Shown here one piece after another: positions 1-8,349 of a DNA stretch of 64,000 nucleotides; position 1 is the stretch's first letter; every line of letters begins with the position of its first letter. This DNA is from Candidatus Gastranaerophilales bacterium. GTDB lineage: Bacteria; Cyanobacteriota; Vampirovibrionia; Gastranaerophilales; Gastranaerophilaceae. The stretch covers positions 1 to 64,000 of the forward strand of contig CALUQY010000005.1 of NCBI GenBank assembly GCA_944323035.1, given 5' to 3'. The notes beneath the pieces are model-generated. The model ran no database searches, was not told the DNA's origin, and saw nothing but the letters and a program-made list of their open reading frames with translations. The translations under genes were made by a program, and so were the position numbers.

Positions 1-870
1 GGTGTGGTTGCGGCGATTACACTTCCGAGCCTTACCGGTAACATAAACGAGCGTACATGGAACACCCAGCGTAAAGCGTTATATGCCAGAATGAGTCAGG
101 TAATCCCGCTTATGGGAAGCATCAACGGTTATTCCAGCGCTGAAACATTCGTTACCGCCGGATTATCTAAGGTTTTAAAAATTAATAATATTTGCAATAA
201 TGACCATTTGCAGGATTGCGGGATCGCCTCAAAGTTTGTTAAGTTGAATGCTTCTACAATGACTACTCCGACGACAATGGCTGAGTTGAATTCCAGAATG
301 GTTAGCGTTTCTACTTATGATGCGGCGAGTAATCCTCTAAATTATTCTCAAGCCGATACTGATGCTGCTGCGTTTGAAACAGCTAATGGTGAAAGTATTT
401 TGGCTTTTTACAACCCTAATTGCCGGCCGGATTTGAACGAAAATTCTATGTTTTACTTTCAAAGCAAACTGTGCGCGAATTTTGTGTATGATTTAAATGG
501 CAGTAAGGGGCCAAATACTGTTGGTAAAGATATCGGGTTTCTCTCGGTATTTTATCCGTCAGATTCTGTTATCGCTGCACCGTATCCGGCATTTAGGGCT
601 TTACCGAGCCAGTATTCGCATTATGATGCCGGCGGCGCCTGTACGGAATTTGATCCGGAATATAGAATTGCTAACCGTGAAGAAATGGCTTCTCTGTTCG
701 TTAATATGTTTTTAATTCAGGACGGCAATGAATCATTATGGGATTCGCTCTACTGGACATCATCTCTAATATCGTCAAGTAAAGCCTGGTATTTTCAGTT
801 TGAAGCCGGTTATGCGAATAACTCTCAACCGCGGAGTTTGCCAATGAGCGTTCTGTGTATTAAACGTTAA
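1..870 (+). CDS. Pilin-like protein, 5' end outside window
   Basis: Type IV pilin-like (class III signal) surface or secreted protein. The window opens inside the hydrophobic N-terminal helix (GVVAAITLPSL), so the start and the prepilin cleavage site lie upstream. What remains matches the four full pilin loci at 46-58 kb: the NINERTWNTQRKALYAR helix continuation, the KVLKINNIC block, AAFETANGESI, FVYDLNGSKGPNTVGKD and a C-terminal Cys-(I/V)-Lys-Arg end. Between these blocks the sequence differs strongly from the paralogues. Many cysteines (NNIC, DCG, NPNC, LCANF, CIKR) suggest disulfides after export. It is convergent with dciA, with a hairpin terminator between. The partner (type IV pilus or type II-like pseudopilus) cannot be told from the window, and whether its upstream part carries a G-tract cannot be seen. 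Confidence 0.85.
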   Translation, partial: GVVAAITLPSLTGNINERTWNTQRKALYARMSQVIPLMGSINGYSSAETFVTAGLSKVLKINNICNNDHLQDCGIASKFVKLNASTMTTPTTMAELNSRMVSVSTYDAASNPLNYSQADTDAAAFETANGESILAFYNPNCRPDLNENSMFYFQSKLCANFVYDLNGSKGPNTVGKDIGFLSVFYPSDSVIAAPYPAFRALPSQYSHYDAGGACTEFDPEYRIANREEMASLFVNMFLIQDGNESLWDSLYWTSSLISSSKAWYFQFEAGYANNSQPRSLPMSVLCIKR

Positions 871-871
871 A

Positions 872-1213
872 TTACTGCGGCCGCTCTATTGCGGCCCATT
901 TTTTTGCATCAAATTTCAGGTCATTTACCGTTATATCAAGTGATTTGGCGTATGGCTGGAATTTTACAAGCAATTGTGTTTTATTTAACAAAAGCTCCTG
1001 TGCAACAATTGCGTTTTCGCACGCTATTACCATAATATTCCCCGGAAGCATTGAATATGGCCGTGAACGATCCGCAAACTTTTTATTTACAACGTTGCGC
1101 CAGAATTTACACAGGTTTGAGCGAGTCATTGCCTTTTTGAACTCCTTTTGTTTTAAAAGTTCGCTGACAAGTTCGTCTACGCCTACAAAATCCGTGTATA
1201 AAACTTTTTCCAT
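872..1213 (-). CDS. dciA: DUF721/DciA family protein
   Basis: Short (113 aa) protein with the DUF721 pattern: a conserved Trp (KFWRNVV), a central strand reading GNIMVIACENAIVAQEL, and a C-terminal strand with LDITVNDLKF. In bacteria that lack DnaC/DnaI, DciA helps load the replicative helicase DnaB at the origin. Small DUF721 proteins of this size are common and not all are proven helicase loaders, so the role is inferred from the family. It stands alone, divergent from nrnA (44 bp apart) and convergent with the preceding pilin gene. Confidence 0.7.
   Translation of the reverse strand: MEKVLYTDFVGVDELVSELLKQKEFKKAMTRSNLCKFWRNVVNKKFADRSRPYSMLPGNIMVIACENAIVAQELLLNKTQLLVKFQPYAKSLDITVNDLKFDAKKWAAIERPQ
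874..908 (+). terminator. Hairpin terminator after the first pilin gene
   Basis: GGCCGC and GCGGCC arms separated by TCTATT, followed by a T-run. It overlaps the last codons of the convergent dciA-like gene. Confidence 0.6.
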
Positions 1214-1245
1214 TTTTCCCCTTGTTTTCTCGTTCTTCTTTGTGG

Positions 1246-1257
1246 TAAAATTTGAGA
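1246..1257 (+). promoter_or_regulatory. Leaderless promoter of nrnA
   Basis: A -10 box TAAAAT at 1246-1251, preceded by TGTGG, is followed by exactly six bases and then the ATG at 1258. No ribosome site fits. Transcription would begin at or next to the start codon. Confidence 0.5.
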
Positions 1258-2223
1258 ATGAGTTTAGATAACAATATTGATTATATCATAAAGAGTTCAA
1301 AAAAAATACTGATTATCTCACATATAAACCCTGACGGCGATACTCTGGGTTCAATGAGCGGGCTTTATTCGTTGATAAGGGAAAATTATAAAAAAGATGC
1401 TGATATGCTGCTGGATAATCTGCCTGCAACTTACGAATTCCTGCCCGCTATAAAGAATGCTAAGTTTTATAACACTATTGATAAATCGCTTGTATATGAT
1501 CTGGTTATAACGGTAGATGTGGCGGCGATTGACAGAATGGATGAGGTAAAAATATTTTTTGAAAAGGCTCATTCAACACTGAATATTGACCACCACGCGA
1601 CTAATAATTCTTATGCGCAGAATAATATTGTTGTGCCGGAGGCAAGTTCTACGGGTGAAGTTATTGCGTCACTGGCACAGGAAAATGGCTGGAAAATGAA
1701 TTATGACGCCGCACTTGCTCTTTATACGGCAATCTTAACGGATACAGGCTCTTTTAAATTCAGCAACACTTCCCCGAAAACATTTGAAACCGCAGCAAAA
1801 CTTCTTGAATACGGAGTTAAACCGCACGATGTTTATAAATGGTGTTATGAGTCTTATCCTAAAAACTTCTTTCTGTTCCAGAATTATTGCTTGAATAAAG
1901 CTGTTTTTCTGAAAAATGACAGGGTAGTTTATACGGAAATTTACAAAAAAGATGTGGAAAAATTTGCTGTCGGCCCAGATTGTACGGAAGGCTTGACTGA
2001 AAAATTGCGTGCAATCTCATCGACTGAAATCGCCTTTATTGCAAAAGAGATTGCACCGGGGATGACAAAGTTTTCAATGCGAAGCAAAAATGCCGATGTT
2101 TCCGCCATCTGTGCGATGTTTGGCGGCGGGGGACATAAATTCGCTGCCGGATGCGTTGTGAAATCTTCTGTAAAAACTGCGGTTGAGAAAGTTCTGGCTC
2201 AAATAGAAAATTTAGAATTATGA
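1258..2223 (+). CDS. nrnA: DHH-family phosphoesterase, oligoribonuclease / pAp phosphatase
   Basis: 321-aa NrnA-type DHH/DHHA1 phosphoesterase. It degrades very short RNA (and cyclic-dinucleotide breakdown products such as pGpG) and dephosphorylates pAp. Motifs in order: HINPDGD near residues 22-28 (metal site), DVAAIDRMDE, NIDHHATNN near residue 112 (the DHH motif), STGEVI, and the DHHA1 substrate loop FGGGGHKFAAG near the C-terminus. The start is placed at the ATG at 1258, six bases after a -10 box, not at the TTG two codons upstream. The stop overlaps the next start by four bases (ATGA), so it is co-transcribed with the membrane protein. Confidence 0.92.
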   Translation: MSLDNNIDYIIKSSKKILIISHINPDGDTLGSMSGLYSLIRENYKKDADMLLDNLPATYEFLPAIKNAKFYNTIDKSLVYDLVITVDVAAIDRMDEVKIFFEKAHSTLNIDHHATNNSYAQNNIVVPEASSTGEVIASLAQENGWKMNYDAALALYTAILTDTGSFKFSNTSPKTFETAAKLLEYGVKPHDVYKWCYESYPKNFFLFQNYCLNKAVFLKNDRVVYTEIYKKDVEKFAVGPDCTEGLTEKLRAISSTEIAFIAKEIAPGMTKFSMRSKNADVSAICAMFGGGGHKFAAGCVVKSSVKTAVEKVLAQIENLEL

Positions 2224-3122
2224 GAAAATACAAACATTTTATTATTGGTATAAGAAGATTAATAAAATCGGTTATAAGAAATGATTTCTGCGGAATGGCT
2301 GCGGAAATGGGCTTTATGATGGTTATCGGGATTTTTCCGTTTATGCTTTTTTTAATGGCTGTTTTTGGCTGGATGGGGCATAAATCTATGATAGAACCTA
2401 TTTTACTTTTCCTGAACAATGTCATGCCGGCGCAGGCAATTAATTTGATTAAATCTGTTTTAAATGAAGTGATGATTTTTTCAAACGCGGATATTATGGC
2501 GGTAGTTGGCTTTTGCGTTACGTTGTTCCTTTCGACAAACAGTATTGCGGTTGTGCTGAAAGGGTTAAACAGGGCTTACAAAGTTGATGAAACCCGAAAT
2601 TTTATTTATACAAGACTGTTATCATTAATAATGGTTTTTGTGGATACAATGGTTTTATTCCTTAGTATAAACCTTATTGTCTTTGGTAAACTTATTATAA
2701 CAACGCTGGTCAATTCGCTGCATATTTCAATTCCGACCGCGACTGTAATCCTTATTATGCGCTGGCCGGTAGCGTTTATGGCGTTATTTTTAATGGCGTT
2801 TTTAAGCTACTATGTTCTGCCTAACCTGAAGGGAAATGAAAAATTCAAGATGAAAAGCGCTCTTGCCGGAACCTGGTTTTTCTGTATTTTCTGGTTAATA
2901 GGTTCGTGGGGATTTTCAATTTATGTCAATAACCTTAACACTTATAACATGGTTTACGGTACAATTGGAGCGTTTGCGGTGCTAATGGTTTGGTTATACT
3001 ATACGTCATTGCTGATTCTCATCGGCGGAGAGATTAACTCACAGGTTTATAACCAGCTGGAGAAGAAGGCTTGTGAAATTCAGGCCGATATTGATAATCT
3101 GAGAGGGATTAATAAAAATTAA
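2220..3122 (+). CDS. YihY/BrkB family integral membrane protein
   Basis: 300-aa polytopic inner-membrane protein with about six hydrophobic helices (for example MGFMMVIGIFPFMLFLMAV near the N-terminus and GAFAVLMVWLYYTSLLILIGG near the end). The family was once mis-named ribonuclease BN; its biochemical role is not settled and some members are proposed transporters. Family hallmarks seen are the N-terminal AAEMGFMMVIGIFPF segment, the YKVDETRNF motif and the final GGEIN. It overlaps nrnA by 4 bp, so it is translationally coupled. Confidence 0.85.
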   Translation: MRKYKHFIIGIRRLIKSVIRNDFCGMAAEMGFMMVIGIFPFMLFLMAVFGWMGHKSMIEPILLFLNNVMPAQAINLIKSVLNEVMIFSNADIMAVVGFCVTLFLSTNSIAVVLKGLNRAYKVDETRNFIYTRLLSLIMVFVDTMVLFLSINLIVFGKLIITTLVNSLHISIPTATVILIMRWPVAFMALFLMAFLSYYVLPNLKGNEKFKMKSALAGTWFFCIFWLIGSWGFSIYVNNLNTYNMVYGTIGAFAVLMVWLYYTSLLILIGGEINSQVYNQLEKKACEIQADIDNLRGINKN

Positions 3123-3139
3123 AATTTACCTTAATATAT

Positions 3140-3168
3140 TTGCAAAAGGTTTTTGCTGATATTATAAT
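3140..3168 (+). promoter_or_regulatory. Sigma-70-type promoter TTGCAA-N17-TATAAT
   Basis: Near-consensus -35 (3140-3145) and -10 (3163-3168) with a 17-bp spacer, followed by a GGAGG-type ribosome site (TGGAGGAAAT) before the ATG at 3187. It should drive the three-gene unit ending with ribF. Confidence 0.65.
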
Positions 3169-3186
3169 CTTATTAGTGGAGGAAAT

Positions 3187-4377
3187 ATGCCGCAACCGGC
3201 TTATAGGGATAGTAATTATTATAACAGAGCTTTAAGTATGCCTGAAATGCGCACTGTTTACCCTAAAGAGGTGTACAGACAGCCTAATTATGTCACGCCT
3301 GAACAATTCAGACAGCGCGTGCCTAACCAGAAGAAAATAAAGAGAAATCTTTTGATTCATAAAGTTATTTCTATATTATTCTTTACGCTTGTCGCAATTT
3401 TTATACTGCCTGCAATGTTTAACAAGTACATAAAACCATTGCCGCACGGGTCTAATTATCCGAATATTACTATGGATTATAATAATCTGGTGCACCCGAT
3501 TGAAAATTATCTGGCAAATGATCTCTCGCTCGGTGTAAGAACAATTTTAGGCGCAAATACAAAAAATCCTAAAATGCTTCCGCTCAAAGAAAATAATCAA
3601 ATGACTGTTTTGAAAAACAGACTTATAAATTTGCAGCAGCAATATCCGACTATTCATTCTGCCATATATGTTTGGGATTACAGTGATAACAACTATGTGG
3701 ATATCAATGCGGATGAAATTTTTTCCGCTGCAAGTATTATAAAATTACCGGTTCTGGTTGCGTTGTTTAAGAATATTGAATACGGTCAAACTTCTATTTA
3801 TGATGAAATGACCCTGACAGATTTATTCCGCGCGGAAGGTTCCGGCTCACTCCAGTATAAAGCTGAAAATTCTAAGTATTCAATTGATACACTTGCGCGG
3901 CTTATGATTACGAATTCCGACAATTCCGCGACAAACATGCTTATGACAAAGATTGGTGGTATGCCGTCTGTTAACCGCCAAATTAAGGACTGGGGGCTTG
4001 CAAATACCTATGTAAACAACTGGCTTCCGGATATGGAAGGAACGAACTATATTACGGCAAGGGATATGGGCAGATTGCTTTATAACCTTGATAACCCTAA
4101 ATTCCTTACAGGTTCCTCAAGAGAAAAGATTTTTTCTTATATGTCACATGTTAAAAATGACCGATTAATTCCGGCTGGCTTGGGGGCTGGTGCTGATTTT
4201 ATGCACAAAACAGGCGATATCGGCAAAATGCTCGGTGATGCGGGTATAGTTTATGCGCCTAACGGGAAAAAATATATTGTCGTAATCCTTGCAAACCGCC
4301 CGTATAACTCTGTTAAAGGTAAAGAGTTTATTGTAGAAGCCTCTGATATGATTTATAGATATTTGGTTAAAGGCTGA
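3187..4377 (+). CDS. Membrane-anchored serine hydrolase of the class A beta-lactamase fold
   Basis: 396-aa protein with a cytoplasmic N-terminus rich in Pro/Tyr/Gln, one membrane helix at about residues 56-78 (VISILFFTLVAIFILPAMF) and an extracytoplasmic beta-lactamase2-type domain. Active-site motifs are all present: S183-I-I-K186, S244-D-N and K341-T-G. It may be a penicillin-interacting enzyme or beta-lactamase-like hydrolase acting on peptidoglycan peptides. An authentic class A lactamase would normally lack a membrane anchor, so a cell-wall role is preferred but not proven. Its stop overlaps the start of the ldpA-like gene by one base (TGATGC). Confidence 0.8.
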   Translation: MPQPAYRDSNYYNRALSMPEMRTVYPKEVYRQPNYVTPEQFRQRVPNQKKIKRNLLIHKVISILFFTLVAIFILPAMFNKYIKPLPHGSNYPNITMDYNNLVHPIENYLANDLSLGVRTILGANTKNPKMLPLKENNQMTVLKNRLINLQQQYPTIHSAIYVWDYSDNNYVDINADEIFSAASIIKLPVLVALFKNIEYGQTSIYDEMTLTDLFRAEGSGSLQYKAENSKYSIDTLARLMITNSDNSATNMLMTKIGGMPSVNRQIKDWGLANTYVNNWLPDMEGTNYITARDMGRLLYNLDNPKFLTGSSREKIFSYMSHVKNDRLIPAGLGAGADFMHKTGDIGKMLGDAGIVYAPNGKKYIVVILANRPYNSVKGKEFIVEASDMIYRYLVKG

Positions 4378-5279
4378 TGCTGGAAGATTTATTAAAAGAA
4401 CATAGATGCTTTAAACTCGTGTGCGGCGCGGGAAATGAAAATGAGGAAGAGGTTTATAACCTTGTAAAACTTTACGCGCAGGCCGGCTGTAAGTTCTTTG
4501 ATCTTTCTGCTAAAACGGAAATAGTTCTTGCTGCAAAACGTGCACTGGCAGATGCCGGCGTTGATGATGCTTATCTTTGCGTGAGTGTAGGGATAAAAAA
4601 TGATCCGCATGTATCTAAAGCGCGGATTGATTATGAAAAATGCGTTCAGTGCGGTAAATGTCAGGAAATTTGTCCGCAAAAAGCAATTAAATACTTTAAG
4701 GTTAAGCCGCAAAATTGTATCGGCTGCGCGAAATGTTATAAGGTTTGTAATAAGGGAGCAATTTCTTTTTACTCACAGGAAAAAAATCTGACAGAAGTTC
4801 TGCCGCCTATTGTGGAGCTTGGTATTGACTGTATTGAATTCCACGCTATGGGGCTTAATGAGGAAGAAATTGCGGAAAAGTGGAGTTATATTAATTCAAT
4901 TTATTCCGGCATGTTGAGTATTTGCACGAGCCGTGGCAGGCTTGGGGACGAACAGGTGACAGCACGCATAAAGAAGATGATTGAAAACCGTGCCCCTTAT
5001 ACAACAATAGTTCAGGCTGACGGGTTTCCTATGAGCGGCGGTGAAGATGATTTTAAAACAACACTTCAAACAGTTGCCACGGCTGAAATCGTACAAAATG
5101 CTAAACTTCCTGTATATCTTTTGCTGTCAGGCGGGACCAATTCTAAAACCGCAGAGCTGGCTAAAATGTGCGGTATTAATTATCACGGTATTGCTATTGG
5201 CTCTTTTGCGCGTAAAATAGTAAAAAATACTCCTAATCCGCTTGATGCGGCAAAAAATCTTATACATTCAACTTTATGA
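4377..5279 (+). CDS. ldpA: LdpA-like protein with two 4Fe-4S clusters
   Basis: 300-aa protein with an N-terminal barrel-like half (FKLVCGAGNENEEEV, AGCKFFDLSAKTEIV), two ferredoxin motifs (Cys 89/92/95/99 and Cys 114/117/120/124, each CxxCxxCxxxC) and a C-terminal domain with QADGFPMSGG and LLSGGTNSKTAELAK. This order matches cyanobacterial LdpA, known in Synechococcus as an iron-sulfur protein that feeds redox state into circadian period. No clock or photosynthesis gene is seen here, so in this organism it is probably a general redox sensor or an enzyme of unknown substrate. It sits between the serine hydrolase (1-bp overlap) and ribF (4-bp overlap), so it is coupled to flavin supply. Confidence 0.8.
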   Translation: MLEDLLKEHRCFKLVCGAGNENEEEVYNLVKLYAQAGCKFFDLSAKTEIVLAAKRALADAGVDDAYLCVSVGIKNDPHVSKARIDYEKCVQCGKCQEICPQKAIKYFKVKPQNCIGCAKCYKVCNKGAISFYSQEKNLTEVLPPIVELGIDCIEFHAMGLNEEEIAEKWSYINSIYSGMLSICTSRGRLGDEQVTARIKKMIENRAPYTTIVQADGFPMSGGEDDFKTTLQTVATAEIVQNAKLPVYLLLSGGTNSKTAELAKMCGINYHGIAIGSFARKIVKNTPNPLDAAKNLIHSTL

Positions 5280-6175
5280 AAATCCTCACGCAAATCAATG
5301 ATGAATATAAGAATTTAGCACTTGCTCTGGGCTTTTTTGACGGAGTTCACCCCGGACATAAAAAGGTTATCTCTTCTGCTGTTGAGTTTTCGCGTAAAAA
5401 CGGAACTCAATCGGCTGTGATAACGTTTAAAGAGCACCCGCAGGTGCTTTTGCGCGGTGTTGCTCCGGAATATATTCTGACAGATACTGCCCGTCGGGAA
5501 AAAATCGCAGAACTTGGCGTTGATTTCCTTTATGAACTTGACTTTAAAGAGTTTGCGCAGCTTTCAGGGGAGGAATATATTCGCAACGTTTTAGTGAAGA
5601 ACTTTGCGCCGGTTTCTATTTCTACAGGCTTTAACCACTATTTTGGCGTGCATAAGAGCGGAACTCCGGAGCTTTTAGAAGAATGTGCACCCGCCTATGG
5701 CTATAAATATTTTAAAATTCCGCCTGTAGAGCTTAATGGCGAAATAGTTAGCAGCTCTTTGATAAGAAAAAGACTTGCAGAAGGTAACATACAATGTGCA
5801 AATGATTTTCTCGGTTATAAATTTTTCACAGAAGGAACGGTTCAGCGCGGCGCGCATCTGGCGTCTAAAATTGGGTTTAAAACGGCGAATATTCACTATC
5901 CGCAAGAATTAGTAAAACTTCCGTTCGGAGTTTATTCCGTGCTCGCAAACGGACTTCCGGCGATAGCAAATTTCGGGGTTAAGCCAACTTTTGAAGGGCT
6001 TGCGTCAAAACCTGTTCTTGAAGTGCATATCCTGAATTTTGATAAAGATATTTACGGCGAAACCTTGCGTGTTGAATTTCTGGATTTTATCAGAGCAGAA
6101 AGAAAATTTGATTCGGTTGATGCGCTGATTGTTCAGATAAAATCTGATATTGACATGGTGCAAAATATAGATTAA
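5276..6175 (+). CDS. ribF: Bifunctional riboflavin kinase / FAD synthetase
   Basis: 299 aa. The N-terminal FAD synthetase half carries the nucleotidyltransferase signature GFFDGVHPGHKKV and the ISTGFNHYFG strand; the C-terminal riboflavin kinase half carries GFKTANI and PFGVYSV. It converts riboflavin to FMN and FMN to FAD. The start overlaps the ldpA-like stop by four bases. The last 30 bases contain a TTGACA that, with a TAAACT 17 bp on, could act as a promoter for the orphan pilin leader downstream. Confidence 0.95.
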   Translation: MKILTQINDEYKNLALALGFFDGVHPGHKKVISSAVEFSRKNGTQSAVITFKEHPQVLLRGVAPEYILTDTARREKIAELGVDFLYELDFKEFAQLSGEEYIRNVLVKNFAPVSISTGFNHYFGVHKSGTPELLEECAPAYGYKYFKIPPVELNGEIVSSSLIRKRLAEGNIQCANDFLGYKFFTEGTVQRGAHLASKIGFKTANIHYPQELVKLPFGVYSVLANGLPAIANFGVKPTFEGLASKPVLEVHILNFDKDIYGETLRVEFLDFIRAERKFDSVDALIVQIKSDIDMVQNID

Positions 6176-6199
6176 ACTGAAAATGTATATGAATTGAGA

Positions 6200-6265
6200 A
6201 AGGATAGAAAGATGAAAAAACGAAGTAATGTAAGTATTATGACGGGGGGGGGGGGGGCCGGCTGA
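6200..6265 (+). pseudogene. Orphan pilin leader with 14-G tract, no pilin body
   Basis: A ribosome site (AAAGGATAGAAAG) is followed by ATG at 6212 and the codons MKKRSNVSIMT, then 14 G (6244-6257) and an immediate stop (TGA 6263-6265) inside a CCGGCTGAGCCGG palindrome. This is the same start module as at 46218 (MKKQRSVKIMT plus 14 G), but no pilin reading frame follows: after about 320 bp of repeats comes folE2. It is best read as the front end of a pilin locus that lost its body, or a spare leader cassette. Confidence 0.65.
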
Positions 6266-6590
6266 GCCGGTTCTACGAAGTGAATGCGTGCTCACGGACA
6301 ACGTAAAATTTTTTGTCACCCTGAACTTGATTCAGGGTCTGTCCAGCGATGCGAGCTATCGGTAACGCCTGTCAGATTCCGAAACGGTCTTGCTCGACTC
6401 GCGAAAAACGGCACCGCGAAAAGCGTGGTTTTCGCTTAGTGCCTCCGCTCGCTCGCGCAGTTCGGAATGACATTAAAGGAAATACTGTCATTGCGAGGGG
6501 TCGCAGACCGCGTGGCTATCCGGTTGAGGATACGGCGTCTTTGCCTGGATCGCCACAGGCTTCTCCCTCGTAATGACATAGAAAGCAACA
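6258..6590 (+). repeat. Cluster of palindromic repeats
   Basis: No gene is seen here. Units recognised in order: CCGGCTGAGCCGG palindrome (6258-6270); an inverted pair GTCACCCTGAAC / TTCAGGGT (6316-6340); a complex palindromic element on the minus strand (about 6380-6470) with a GAGCGAGCGGAG arm and a CGCGAGTCGAGCAAGA arm; and units of the type TCATTGCGAG...CGTGGC-ATCC (6488-6525, and in reverse 6548-6577). The same units recur in the pilin loci at 46-58 kb. Confidence 0.7.
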
Positions 6591-6604
6591 TTTGCGCTCC
6601 TTTC

Positions 6605-6638
6605 TTGCAAGTAATGCTTTTTATGTTATCATTAACTT
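6605..6638 (+). promoter_or_regulatory. Leaderless promoter of folE2
   Basis: TTGCAA at 6605-6610, a 16-bp spacer, TATCAT at 6627-6632, then exactly six bases to the ATG at 6639. There is no ribosome site. Confidence 0.55.
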
Positions 6639-7430
6639 ATGAAAGATGTTCAAAAATTTAAAGACAACAGGGAAGTTGATATTCAAAAAGTAGGGATTAA
6701 GGATTTTGAACTCCCGCTGTTAATTCAGCGCAAAGACAGCTCTCAACCGCAAATCGTCTGTGCAAAAGCTAAGGTTAATGTTTCCCTGCCGCGTGATTAC
6801 AAGGGCACGCACATGTCGCGCTTCGTTGAAATCCTAACCGAATGGCAAACGAAAAATCTTGCCGGTTTTGATATCAAAGTTTGTCTTGAAAAAATAGTTA
6901 AGCATCTTGAAGCTGAAAGCGGCGATTTGGAATTCCGGTTTAAATATTTTATCAATAAAAAATCGCCGGTAACAAAGAATGTTGCTGCAATGGCCTATGA
7001 TTGCTCGTTTGAAGGAAGAATTGAAAACGGGGATTTTAAATTCGTTCTGGGTGTAGTTGTTCCGGTAACTACTCTTTGCCCTTGCTCTAAAGAAATTTCC
7101 GAAAATGGAGCACATAACCAGCGTGCATTGATTTCTGTTAAAGTTTCTTATGATGAAGAATCACAAAGTATCTGGCTTGAAGATTTGATAAGTATGGTTG
7201 AAGCCTGTGCATCCTGCGAGGTTTATCCTCTATTGAAACGTGAAGATGAAAAATTTGTTACGGAAAAAGCCTGGAATAATCCGAAATTTGTGGAAGATGT
7301 TCTGCGCGATGTCGTTGTTGAACTGAGAAAATCTCCGCGCGTTAGAGAGTTTGAAGTTGAATGCGAGGCTTTTGAAAGTATCCATAACCATTCAGCGTGG
7401 GCTTATCAGAAAGAAAGTAAAAGGAGTTAA
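6639..7430 (+). CDS. folE2: GTP cyclohydrolase I type 2 (FolE2)
   Basis: 263-aa GTP cyclohydrolase IB. It makes 7,8-dihydroneopterin triphosphate from GTP, the first step toward folate or queuosine. Family features seen: GIKDFELPLLIQRKD near the N-terminus, VNVSLPRDYKGTHMSR, the metal-site segment VVPVTTLCPCSKEIS, and the C-terminal ESIHNHSAWA. FolE2 can use metals other than zinc, unlike FolE1. It is first in a tight unit with rpiB (2-bp gap) and rsfS (9-bp gap). Confidence 0.95.
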   Translation: MKDVQKFKDNREVDIQKVGIKDFELPLLIQRKDSSQPQIVCAKAKVNVSLPRDYKGTHMSRFVEILTEWQTKNLAGFDIKVCLEKIVKHLEAESGDLEFRFKYFINKKSPVTKNVAAMAYDCSFEGRIENGDFKFVLGVVVPVTTLCPCSKEISENGAHNQRALISVKVSYDEESQSIWLEDLISMVEACASCEVYPLLKREDEKFVTEKAWNNPKFVEDVLRDVVVELRKSPRVREFEVECEAFESIHNHSAWAYQKESKRS

Positions 7431-7432
7431 TT

Positions 7433-7864
7433 GTGAAAATCGCATTAGGTGCTGATCACGGCGGGTTCAATTATAAAAATAAAATCAAAGAATATCTGGC
7501 ATCTGCCGGTATAGAAGTTCAGGATGTTGGAACTTTTAGCGCAGAATCGTGCGATTATCCGGATATTGCGCATAAGGTCGCAAAACTTGTTGCCTCCGGT
7601 GAGGCTGAAAAAGGAATTCTTGTCTGCGGAACAGGTATCGGAATGTCAATCGCTGCAAATAAAATTTCAGGAATTCGAGCAGCACTTTGTTCTGACACCT
7701 TTTCCGCCAAAGCAACGCGCGAGCATAACGATTCAAACATTCTCTGCCTTGGAGAGCGTGCTATTGGCGAAGGTTTGATGCTGGAAATAGTGAAAGTTTG
7801 GCTGGAAACCACGTTCTCAAATGAAGATCGCCACAAAAGAAGAATTGATAAAATAGAAATATAG
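7433..7864 (+). CDS. rpiB: Ribose 5-phosphate isomerase B
   Basis: 143-aa LacA/RpiB family enzyme interconverting ribose 5-phosphate and ribulose 5-phosphate in the pentose phosphate pathway. Motifs: GADHGGFNYKNKIK at the N-terminus, DYPDIAHKVA, the catalytic-loop region VCGTGIGMSIAANK (active-site Cys and phosphate-binding glycines) and REHNDSNILCLG. The start is a GTG at 7433 with AAGGAG six bases upstream. It lies in the folE2-rpiB-rsfS unit. Confidence 0.95.
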   Translation: MKIALGADHGGFNYKNKIKEYLASAGIEVQDVGTFSAESCDYPDIAHKVAKLVASGEAEKGILVCGTGIGMSIAANKISGIRAALCSDTFSAKATREHNDSNILCLGERAIGEGLMLEIVKVWLETTFSNEDRHKRRIDKIEI

Positions 7865-7873
7865 GAATTAGTA

Positions 7874-8263
7874 ATGGAAAATTTAGATTCAAAAAAACTG
7901 GCATGCGTTATTGCAAGAACTTTAGATGATAATTTGGGCAAAAATATCGCGGTGCTTAATATAAGCAATGTTTCTTCCCTTGCAGATTATTTCGTAATCG
8001 TTACGGGCGATTCAACCCCTCAGGTCAGAGCGCTTACTGAAAACACTTCTTTGCGTATAAAAGAACTCTTTCAGCGCCTGCCTCTAAAAACCGAAAATGA
8101 CGCCAAAAATCGCTGGAATTTAATTGATTACGGTGATGTCGTTGTTCATATCCTTCACAGAGATGAGCGGGAAGCTTATGCTATAGAAAAATTCTGGAAT
8201 AATGCCTTCTGCGTTTCAGAAGAAGAATGGAAAGAATTGTCTAAAGAATATTCTAAATATTAA
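7874..8263 (+). CDS. rsfS: Ribosomal silencing factor RsfS
   Basis: 129-aa RsfS/YbeB/Iojap protein. It binds uL14 of the 50S subunit and blocks subunit joining when nutrients are short. Seen: the N-terminal helix (KLACVIARTLDDNLGKNIAVLNIS), the conserved LADYFVIVTGDS, and WNLIDYGDVVVHILHRDEREAYAIEKFW. Last gene of the folE2 unit; a new promoter follows. Confidence 0.95.
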   Translation: MENLDSKKLACVIARTLDDNLGKNIAVLNISNVSSLADYFVIVTGDSTPQVRALTENTSLRIKELFQRLPLKTENDAKNRWNLIDYGDVVVHILHRDEREAYAIEKFWNNAFCVSEEEWKELSKEYSKY

Positions 8264-8267
8264 TATC

Positions 8268-8295
8268 TTGCAAATCTCTGAAAATAATGTATAAT
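8268..8295 (+). promoter_or_regulatory. Promoter TTGCAA-N16-TATAAT upstream of the PilZ gene
   Basis: TTGCAA at 8268-8273 and TATAAT at 8290-8295, spacer 16 bp. A leader of about 50 bases and an AAGGAAG ribosome site precede the ATG at 8350, which supports that start over an ATG at 8287 that overlaps the -10 box. Confidence 0.6.
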
Positions 8296-8349
8296 CAGTA
8301 TAGGTTTGTGCGATTTATCACCTGCAAACCCTGTAAAAAAGGAAGAATT

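Noticed and set aside
6349-6573. Arg/Pro-rich 74-residue frame as a gene
   Set aside because: It lies wholly in palindromic repeat DNA, has no ribosome site and its composition reflects the repeats.
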